Shown here piece after piece: positions 1 through 6,452 of a stretch of 64,000 bases of DNA. The position numbers and the translations under genes are program-made. Each line of letters opens with the position of its first letter. Position 1 is the stretch's first letter. The notes under the pieces are model-generated. The model was not told where the DNA came from. It was given only the letters and a program-made list of their open reading frames with translations, and did not search any database. This DNA comes from Alteromonadaceae bacterium 2753L.S.0a.02 (GTDB taxonomy: Bacteria; Pseudomonadota; Gammaproteobacteria; Pseudomonadales; Cellvibrionaceae). Location of the stretch: NCBI GenBank assembly GCA_007827375.1, contig VISH01000002.1, forward strand, positions 3,373,001-3,437,000. The letters run 5' to 3'.

Positions 1-914
1 TGGATATTACCCGGCAAATCGACAAGCAATCCACCGCCAGTTTACGCAAACGTTGGGGTAATGATTTTTGTAATTTCTTAAGTCAGCTTTACGACATTGA
101 CCACCATCTGCAACAGGCAACACTGTTTAGTCGACCGCTACCGCAATACCACCCGGAGCAAATATTTTACGACAGCGTTCAGTTCGATTACCCACTAAAA
201 TCCATTGAACAACTGCTACAACCCATGGATTATCTGCTGCAAAATTTAACGCGGTATTTAATCGCCAAACAACAGCAATGCCAAAAAATAGAATGGTTAT
301 TTTTCGATATTTACCACAATAAACAAATTATTGAGGTTTACAGCAGTCAACAACAAAATCAGAGTGAATTGCTCTTGCAATTAAGCCGCATTCAACTGGA
401 AGCCAAAACCCTCGCGTTTGAAGTGGACACCGTTGAACTAATTTGTCGCCACACCTTTAGCCATTTGCCGGATACTCAAGCGCTGGCATTTTGCGAAGCT
501 GATAATAATCGTTCAAAAATTGAAAATAACTTCGCCATAGTAACCGCCAAATTGAAAGCCCGCCTGGGTGACACTGCACTTTTTGGTATTGCCACCGGCG
601 ACAGCCACATTCCCGAACAAAGCCACAATAAGGTTACCCTCAGTGCACAAAACTCCCACACAATTCAGGAACAAGCACTGCCCCGCCCCAGTTGGCTGTT
701 TGATAGCCCACATCATATTGTTGAAAAGCAACAGCAGTTACAGTGGCGCGGCAATGTTACGCTGCTGCATGGCCCGGAGCGCATCGAGGGCAACTGGTGG
801 CAGCAGCAAACCGCACGGGATTACTTTATCGCACAACGCGATGATGGCCTGCGGCTCTGGGTGTTCTACGACCTGCAAGCCAGCCGTTGGTATGTGCACG
901 GAGTATTTGGGTAA
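1..914 (+). CDS. imuB: ImuB, Y-family polymerase-like mutasome subunit (5' end missing)
   Basis: The reading frame is open from base 3, so the gene runs in from the left edge; only the C-terminal ~304 residues are present. ImuB is a catalytically inactive Y-family polymerase that links the beta clamp, ImuA and the error-prone polymerase DnaE2 in SOS mutagenesis. The visible part covers the little-finger region and the conserved tail: 'RPSWLF', then 'GPERIEGNWW', 'ARDYFIAQ', 'RLWVFYD' and the terminal 'WYVHGVFG', which are hallmarks of the ImuB C-terminus. The polymerase palm and the clamp-binding motif cannot be checked here. dnaE2 lies 2.3 kb downstream on the same strand instead of next door, because two unrelated genes intervene. 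Family assignment is strong from the tail motifs and the nearby dnaE2. Confidence 0.9.
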   Translation, partial: DITRQIDKQSTASLRKRWGNDFCNFLSQLYDIDHHLQQATLFSRPLPQYHPEQIFYDSVQFDYPLKSIEQLLQPMDYLLQNLTRYLIAKQQQCQKIEWLFFDIYHNKQIIEVYSSQQQNQSELLLQLSRIQLEAKTLAFEVDTVELICRHTFSHLPDTQALAFCEADNNRSKIENNFAIVTAKLKARLGDTALFGIATGDSHIPEQSHNKVTLSAQNSHTIQEQALPRPSWLFDSPHHIVEKQQQLQWRGNVTLLHGPERIEGNWWQQQTARDYFIAQRDDGLRLWVFYDLQASRWYVHGVFG

Positions 915-918
915 ACCA

Positions 919-945
919 TGCCACGTCAGTGAGCGTTTCGTGGCA
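919..945 (+). terminator. Hairpin just after imuB
   Basis: A perfect 7-bp stem (TGCCACG / CGTGGCA) with a 13-nt loop begins 5 bases after the imuB stop codon. There is no T-run after it, so it is a weak or Rho-assisted terminator at best. Its position fits imuB being the last gene of its transcript. Confidence 0.3.
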
Positions 946-1116
946 GGCGCATGTATACAAGTGCAGATGGCACGCCATTAATCACTTTTAGTTATGAATA
1001 TCCGGCAACTATAGAAAATCAGTCTACGAACACATACTCAAAAAATGGAGGAATTGGCAATCGAAATTACACTTAAGTAATCGGGAATAGATAAAACACA
1101 CTAAGAGCATTTGATT

Positions 1117-2100
1117 ATGAAAACAGCATTGGTCGCACTACCCGCCGCCTTCTTGTTAGTTTGCCAACTTGCCCAGTCACAGGTGGCAACGCGGGCTCCA
1201 GCACCGATAGATATCAAAAAATGCATGAATATCAATTGCGACTGCAATGCTCTGCCTTCCGAAACCTGGAAAGAAGTGTGCAGTATTAAAGAACTTAACC
1301 TTAAAAACACCTGCCAAAAAACCATGGCTGAACAAATTGGCTATTGCTCTATTCACGGTCCGGAAGCCAACTACCTGCCACTTTCCATAAATCGCGAAAC
1401 CACCAGTGTTGAACAAAGTAACTCCGTAAAAACCATCAACCACAAACTCGCTGCCATTTACTGGGCAATGCACAAAGACCTGGAACATATCAATACCAGC
1501 GTGAAACAAGCCAAATATGATGAAGCCGAGCAACGCCTGGAGACTATTCAAGCCAACCTGGAAAATTTATTCGATTTTCAGAAAAAAATGGTTGCAATAC
1601 TTAACGATACTCAAAATAGCGCCAAGGCAGAGCAATCGTGGCGAAATTTTGCAGAAGATACCGATGCAGTCGGTGCAAGCCTCGCTCATATCGGCAATGA
1701 ATTATTGTTAACACAAGCCGATCAGCCGAGCAGTTCTCCAGCCAAGCAGGCTGCCATTAATATTTTGCAGGCTACCGGAAATGTTTACGAGCACGTTGGC
1801 TATGGTTACTCCAAAGGCATCCGCTATGCGTTATCGGCTCAAGCCTGGAAGTCAGCAGCAGAGTCCTCCTCAACCGTGTTGAAAAATTCCCCCGATGCCG
1901 CGCCTGAAGCTATAGAACACTACCGCTATCAAACCGCCACCCGACTCCATCGTGCCAGCTACAACCTATTGCTGACCAAAGATGAAGAAGCCGCAAAAGA
2001 AACCCTCGAACAGTCGCAATTGTTTGTCGATGAAAAACAGTTGGGCATTGAAAAGATTACCAAGAGTTCGGAAGATTCCGAACTGATTACGTCCTATTAA
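1117..2100 (+). CDS. Secreted Cys-rich helical protein of unknown function
   Basis: I do not recognise this 327-residue protein. It starts with a clear Sec signal peptide (MKTALVALPAAFLLVCQLAQS, cleavage near residue 20). The mature N-terminal ~60 residues hold six cysteines, three of them in 'CMNINCDC', which suggests a small disulfide-bonded domain in the periplasm or outside the cell. The rest is polar and looks mostly helical, with repeat-like stretches such as 'KYDEAEQRLETIQANLENL' and 'DEEAAKETLEQSQLF' that resemble TPR-type helices. ATG at 1117 is preferred to the TTG two codons upstream; the ribosome site is weak (AAGAG at 1103-1107). It sits between imuB and a TraL-like ATPase and has no obvious link to DNA repair. 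It may be cargo brought in with the ATPase gene. Confidence 0.7.
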   Translation: MKTALVALPAAFLLVCQLAQSQVATRAPAPIDIKKCMNINCDCNALPSETWKEVCSIKELNLKNTCQKTMAEQIGYCSIHGPEANYLPLSINRETTSVEQSNSVKTINHKLAAIYWAMHKDLEHINTSVKQAKYDEAEQRLETIQANLENLFDFQKKMVAILNDTQNSAKAEQSWRNFAEDTDAVGASLAHIGNELLLTQADQPSSSPAKQAAINILQATGNVYEHVGYGYSKGIRYALSAQAWKSAAESSSTVLKNSPDAAPEAIEHYRYQTATRLHRASYNLLLTKDEEAAKETLEQSQLFVDEKQLGIEKITKSSEDSELITSY

Positions 2101-2408
2101 AAACCCACAGCCCAATGCCACAGTTTTTTGCGGTATTGGGCAATACCCCGCTATAACATAGCTTGCTTACCAGTTAGGCATTACCGATACAGCTCTAATC
2201 CCCCCTAACAACATAGCTTCCAATCTTATTAATTAGCACGTTAACCCTTAAAAACGGCCGATTAACGCAGCATAAGCCAGCACACCGTAAACCAGCCACC
2301 CCGCTGAAAGCCCACTTAATAAGTAACTTTTCGTAAATGGACATAAAAGCTTAACAATAGTGTTTTAGAAGACGTTGATAATCACGAAAACGCCAAGGCT
2401 TATAACTT
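2101..2408. other. 308-bp spacer between the secreted protein and TraL-like genes
   Basis: No convincing reading frame. It begins with a hairpin (2110-2141) and carries a 10-bp direct repeat AACATAGCTT at 2155-2164 and 2210-2219. A promoter for the TraL-like gene is expected here, but I see no good -35/-10 pair. Confidence 0.5.
2110..2141 (+). terminator. Hairpin after the secreted-protein gene
   Basis: A 10-bp stem GCCCAATGCC / GGTATTGGGC (nine Watson-Crick pairs and one G-T pair) with a 12-nt loop starts 10 bases after the stop codon. No T-run follows, so it may work as an RNA 3'-end stabiliser or weak terminator. Confidence 0.35.
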
Positions 2409-3137
2409 ATGAATATACACTTAATACTTCAGGGCAAAGGTGGGGTTGGCAAATCCTACATCGCATCCATAATCGCCCAGTTCTGCAACACCAAGGGCAC
2501 TACCCTCGCCATCGACACCGACCCGGTGAATGCGACTTTCGCAGGCTACGAGGGCTTGAATGTGGAGCGTGCCGATATCATGGACGGTGACGACATTAAT
2601 CCACGGCGCTTCGATGCACTTATGGAGACCATATTCAACGCAAATTGCGACGACGTGATTATCGATAACGGCGCCAGTTCCTTTTTACCGCTGCTGTCTT
2701 ATCTCATTTCCAACGGTGTGATTGACCTGTTCAAAGAATACGGCCACACCCCTGTAATTCATACCGTGATTACCGGCGGCCAAGCGCAAATCGATACCCT
2801 GGCCGGGTTTGTTAAGCTGTTGGATCACTTCGGGCAAAATGGCGAAAAACTGGTGGTTTGGCTTAACGAATACTGGGGAGAAGTGGTAGACCGCAACATA
2901 CCCTTCGACCGCATGCCGGTGTACAAGCACAATCAGGATAAAGTGAAAGCGATTATCACTATTCCGGATTTGAAACATGAAACCTTCGGCGAAGATGTCG
3001 CGCAAATGCTTAAAGCCCGACAAACCTTTGATGAAGCCATTAGCAGTGACACTTTTAACTTTATGGCTAGGCAGCGCTTGATGAAGGTTAAAAATCATTT
3101 ATTCGATGCTATGCAAACCCACCTGGCCGAGGTATAA
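2409..3137 (+). CDS. TraL-like P-loop ATPase (conjugation-type ParA/MinD family)
   Basis: This 242-residue protein has a deviant Walker A motif GKGGVGKS at residues 9-16, typical of the ParA/MinD ATPases. The following stretch 'AIDTDPVNATFAGYEGL', then 'INPRRFD', 'VVIDNGASSFLPL' in similar form, and 'VITGGQAQIDTL', match my memory of TraL of IncP-type conjugation systems, which is also about 241 residues long. TraL is encoded in transfer regions of plasmids and integrative elements; its exact role is poorly defined. No relaxase, coupling protein, mating-pair genes, integrase or attachment site is visible, so this is a solitary copy. It sits 108 bp ahead of the dnaE2 start on the same strand. 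It could be a relic of an integrated element or a recruited partner of the mutasome. The family call is from recalled motifs only. Confidence 0.7.
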   Translation: MNIHLILQGKGGVGKSYIASIIAQFCNTKGTTLAIDTDPVNATFAGYEGLNVERADIMDGDDINPRRFDALMETIFNANCDDVIIDNGASSFLPLLSYLISNGVIDLFKEYGHTPVIHTVITGGQAQIDTLAGFVKLLDHFGQNGEKLVVWLNEYWGEVVDRNIPFDRMPVYKHNQDKVKAIITIPDLKHETFGEDVAQMLKARQTFDEAISSDTFNFMARQRLMKVKNHLFDAMQTHLAEV

Positions 3138-3210
3138 ATCGACCGTTCCGGCAATAGCTAAGAGATAACGTACACCGCCATATTGCGTGCCAGTAATATG
3201 GCGGCGCCGC

Positions 3211-3245
3211 TCGAATACTGTATTTTAATACAGTATAATTTCAGC
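3211..3245 (+). promoter_or_regulatory. dnaE2 promoter, probably giving a leaderless mRNA
   Basis: A perfect -10 box TATAAT lies at 3234-3239, with a weak -35 (TCGAAT, 3211-3216) 17 bp upstream. The start point expected 7 bases after the -10 box falls on the A of the dnaE2 ATG at 3246. There is no room for a ribosome site between the -10 box and that ATG, so a leaderless transcript is predicted. Confidence 0.55.
3218..3233 (+). promoter_or_regulatory. LexA box (SOS box) of dnaE2
   Basis: CTGTATTTTAATACAG matches the CTGT-N8-ACAG consensus of gammaproteobacterial LexA sites at every fixed position and is a perfect palindrome. It fills the -35/-10 spacer and abuts the -10 box, the usual place for repression of an SOS gene. 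It also shows that dnaE2 starts at 3246 and not further upstream. Confidence 0.88.
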
Positions 3246-6200
3246 ATGGCCTATGCACAACTCTTCACCTTCAGTAACTTCAGCTTCTTACGAGGCGCAT
3301 CGCACCCGGCAGAACTGGTCGAACAAGCCAGCCGCCTGGGCTACGATGCTATTGCGCTTACCGATGAATGCTCGCTGGCCGGCATTGTTAAAGCCCATGT
3401 GGCGGCGGAAGACTGCAACATAAAACTGATTGTTGGCAGCTATTTCAAGCTTTCCAACCAGTGCGAATTAATTGCCCTGGCCCCCAATCGCGGCGCCTAC
3501 GCGGAGCTTTCCGGCTTTATCAGCCTGGCACGGCGCCGCGCCGAGAAAGGCGAATACCAGGCCCACCAGGATGACCTGCGCTTTCGCCTGCAAACCTGCC
3601 TGATCATCTGGCTGGCCACCCCCAAAACCGCCACAGAGCAGAATGCGCAATGGTTTGCCGCCGCTTTTAAACAGCGCCTGTGGTGTGGTGTCGGGCATCA
3701 GTTTGCAGCCAATGAGCAACTGCAATTTCAGCATTGGCAAACTCTGGCACGACAACACCAAATTCCCCTGGTGGCCTGTCATCAAGTATTAATGCACGAT
3801 GCCGAACGCAAACCGCTGCAGGATGTGCTCACCGCGACTTATCACAATACCAGCGTGCAACAACTCGGCACCCGGGTTGCCAGCAATGCCGAAAACTATT
3901 TAAAAGCCATCGATGAAATTTATTATTTATACCCACCCTCGCTGGTCAAGCAAACGCAGCTTATTGCCGACTTATGTAAGTTTTCACTTACCGAATTAAA
4001 ATATCAGTACCCCCAGGAATTGGTGCCTCAGGGTCTTAGCCCTATTACTCACCTGCGCAATTTAGTACAAGAGGGCAAACACAAACGTTGGCCCCAGGGT
4101 GTGCCCGACTCTGCCGCAGTCATACTCGAAAAAGAACTGGCGCTTATTGAAGAGCTGCGTTACGAATTTTATTTTTTAACGGTGTACGACATCGTTGCGT
4201 TCGCCCGCTCGCAACAGATTTTGTGTCAGGGGCGCGGCTCGGCGGCCAATTCGGTGGTGTGCTATTGCCTGTTTATTACCGAGATTGCGCCCGGGCAAAT
4301 TAACGTGTTATTCGAGCGTTTTATTTCCAAAGAGCGCGACGAACCGCCCGACATCGATGTGGATTTTGAACATCAGCGGCGCGAGGAAGTTATCCAGTAT
4401 ATCTATCAAAAATACACCCGACAGCGCGCCGCCCTGGCGGCCACCGTTATTACCTACCGTTCCCGCAGTGCCATTCGCGATGTGGGCAAAGCCCTGGGCC
4501 TGGATGCCGCACTCATTGACCACCTCGCCAAATCATTAGCCTGGTGGGATAGAACCGGCGATCTGGTAAAGCGCATCGAAGCCGCCGGTCTCAAACCACA
4601 ACGCCAGTTAATGCAGCAGTTTTTTGCACTGGTACAGCAAATTATTGGCTTTCCCCGACACTTGTCGCAGCATGTCGGGGGCTTTGTAATTACCCAAGAT
4701 AAAATCAGCGACCTAGTGCCGGTGGAAAATGCCAGCATGCCCGACCGCACGGTGATTCAATGGGATAAAGAAGACCTCGAAGCCATGGGCTTGCTAAAAG
4801 TCGATGTACTGGCACTGGGTATGCTCACCGCACTGCGCAAGGCATTGCAGTTGGTGAGCAACTACGAGCCGACGATTGGCGGTCTCGCCGATATTCCCCG
4901 CGAAGACCCGCAAACCTACGATATGCTGTGCGCCGCCGATACCGTGGGCGTATTTCAAATAGAATCCCGCGCGCAAATGTCGATGCTGCCACGGCTGCGG
5001 CCACGCAAGTTTTATGATTTGGTGATTGAAATTGCCATCGTGCGCCCTGGTCCCATTCAGGGCGATATGGTGCACCCCTATTTGCGCCGCCGCGATGGCC
5101 TGGAACCGGTGAGTTATCAAAGCCCGGATATCGCCCATGTGCTGGAACCCACCTTGGGAGTACCGATTTTTCAGGAACAGGCCATTCGCCTCGCCATGGT
5201 GGCCGCCGGTTTTAGCGGCGGCGAGGCCGACCGCTTGCGGCGCGCCATGGCCAGCTGGGGTAAAAACGGCAACCTGTTACAGTTTGAAGAAAAATTTATT
5301 CAGGGCATGCTGGGCAACGGTTACCCGCTGGATTTTGCACACCGCCTGTTCGAACAAATTAAGGGCTTTGGCGGTTACGGTTTTCCCGAATCCCACTCGG
5401 CCAGTTTTGCCATTTTGTGTTACGCCTCTTCATGGCTAAAATGTCATCATCCCGCCGCGTTTTACTGTGCCTTGTTAAACAGCCAACCCATGGGGTTTTA
5501 TTCCCCCTCACAATTGGTGCAGGATGCCCGTCGTCACAATATCAAAGTATTACCGGTGGATATTAACCGCAGTGCTTACGAAACCACACTGGAATACAAA
5601 CCTGATAGCAACAATGTTAAAAATTGCTGGGCAATACGTTTGGGGTTTTCGCGTATAAAAGGTTTGGATACCGAAAGAGCTGAAGGCATTGCTCTGGCCC
5701 GCGGTAGAGAACCGTTTCAGGATTTAAATCAGTTGGTAACACGTACAGACTTAAGCCGCGCCGATTTACAAAAGCTTGCCGCCGCAGATGCCTTGCATTC
5801 ACTGGCCGGCAATCGTCACGCAGCTCACTGGCAAGCGGCGGCAGCCGAACCGCAAAGCGAGTTATTTAACAATGCAACGAATACGCATACAACTCATACT
5901 CAGGAAGAACTCTTTACCGCAGCGCCCACCTTGCAAAAAGATCTAACCAGTGATTATCGCACCACCGGTTTGTCGCTGCGGGTGCATCCCATGGCGGTAT
6001 TGCGTTCTGAATATCCATTTAACCGCTGCAAAAAACAAAATCAATTAAATACAATTAGCCACGGGCGTTTTATTCAGGTTGCCGGCCTGGTTACTGGCCG
6101 ACAACGCCCGGGCACCGCCAAAGGCACTTTGTTTTTAACCCTGGAAGATGAAACCGGTAACATTAATGTGGTGGTGTGGAAAAACACTCAGGATTTATAC

Positions 6201-6377
6201 CGTAAAGCATTACTCACCAGTAAATTGCTGGTTGTGAAAGGGCACTTGGAACGCAGCACGCCACCCGCATCACATGGCGAAAACGCCATACCGGTTATTC
6301 ATGTGATGGCCGGAAAATTATTGGATTATTCGCAACGCCTTGAGGGTTTGGCATTGGCTTCGCGGGATTTTCATTAA
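3246..6377 (+). CDS. dnaE2: Error-prone DNA polymerase DnaE2 (ImuC)
   Basis: Second alpha-type C-family replicase, 1043 residues, which copies past DNA lesions with ImuB during the SOS response. The protein opens with the PHP domain ('FSNFSFLRGASHPAELV' from residue 7). The polymerase palm follows, with the paired catalytic aspartates in 'PPDIDVDF' (D369 and D371). A helix-hairpin-helix region and a C-terminal OB fold ('FIQVAGLVTGRQRPGTAKG') complete the usual order. The frame is also open upstream to 3183, but the LexA box and -10 box lie in that stretch and family members start with this 'LSNFSFLRG'-like sequence, so ATG 3246 is chosen. It is normally the last gene of an imuA-imuB-dnaE2 operon; here it has a private SOS promoter. 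No defect is seen in the core motifs. Confidence 0.96.
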   Translation: MAYAQLFTFSNFSFLRGASHPAELVEQASRLGYDAIALTDECSLAGIVKAHVAAEDCNIKLIVGSYFKLSNQCELIALAPNRGAYAELSGFISLARRRAEKGEYQAHQDDLRFRLQTCLIIWLATPKTATEQNAQWFAAAFKQRLWCGVGHQFAANEQLQFQHWQTLARQHQIPLVACHQVLMHDAERKPLQDVLTATYHNTSVQQLGTRVASNAENYLKAIDEIYYLYPPSLVKQTQLIADLCKFSLTELKYQYPQELVPQGLSPITHLRNLVQEGKHKRWPQGVPDSAAVILEKELALIEELRYEFYFLTVYDIVAFARSQQILCQGRGSAANSVVCYCLFITEIAPGQINVLFERFISKERDEPPDIDVDFEHQRREEVIQYIYQKYTRQRAALAATVITYRSRSAIRDVGKALGLDAALIDHLAKSLAWWDRTGDLVKRIEAAGLKPQRQLMQQFFALVQQIIGFPRHLSQHVGGFVITQDKISDLVPVENASMPDRTVIQWDKEDLEAMGLLKVDVLALGMLTALRKALQLVSNYEPTIGGLADIPREDPQTYDMLCAADTVGVFQIESRAQMSMLPRLRPRKFYDLVIEIAIVRPGPIQGDMVHPYLRRRDGLEPVSYQSPDIAHVLEPTLGVPIFQEQAIRLAMVAAGFSGGEADRLRRAMASWGKNGNLLQFEEKFIQGMLGNGYPLDFAHRLFEQIKGFGGYGFPESHSASFAILCYASSWLKCHHPAAFYCALLNSQPMGFYSPSQLVQDARRHNIKVLPVDINRSAYETTLEYKPDSNNVKNCWAIRLGFSRIKGLDTERAEGIALARGREPFQDLNQLVTRTDLSRADLQKLAAADALHSLAGNRHAAHWQAAAAEPQSELFNNATNTHTTHTQEELFTAAPTLQKDLTSDYRTTGLSLRVHPMAVLRSEYPFNRCKKQNQLNTISHGRFIQVAGLVTGRQRPGTAKGTLFLTLEDETGNINVVVWKNTQDLYRKALLTSKLLVVKGHLERSTPPASHGENAIPVIHVMAGKLLDYSQRLEGLALASRDFH

Positions 6378-6392
6378 AGAAATTCCAAAAAC

Positions 6393-6416
6393 AAAAAAAG
6401 GCCCGCAAAGCGGGCC
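6393..6416 (-). terminator. Rho-independent terminator of the PKD lipoprotein gene
   Basis: On the minus strand a GC-rich 7-bp stem GGCCCGC / GCGGGCC with a 3-nt loop is followed by seven T residues (A-run at 6393-6399). It lies 36 bases past the stop of the minus-strand repeat protein. On the plus strand the stem has no T-run, so it serves dnaE2 only weakly. Confidence 0.88.
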
Positions 6417-6452
6417 AAAGAGCAGCGAAGCTTACCCTACATACATGTAGCG

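Noticed and set aside
2155..2219. Direct repeat AACATAGCTT (2155-2164, 2210-2219) flanking part of the spacer before the TraL-like gene
   Set aside because: The repeats do not flank the inserted genes and have no insertion-sequence features, so they do not mark element ends.
2409..3137. A full integrative conjugative element at the TraL-like gene
   Set aside because: No integrase, relaxase, coupling protein, type IV secretion genes or attachment repeats occur on either side.
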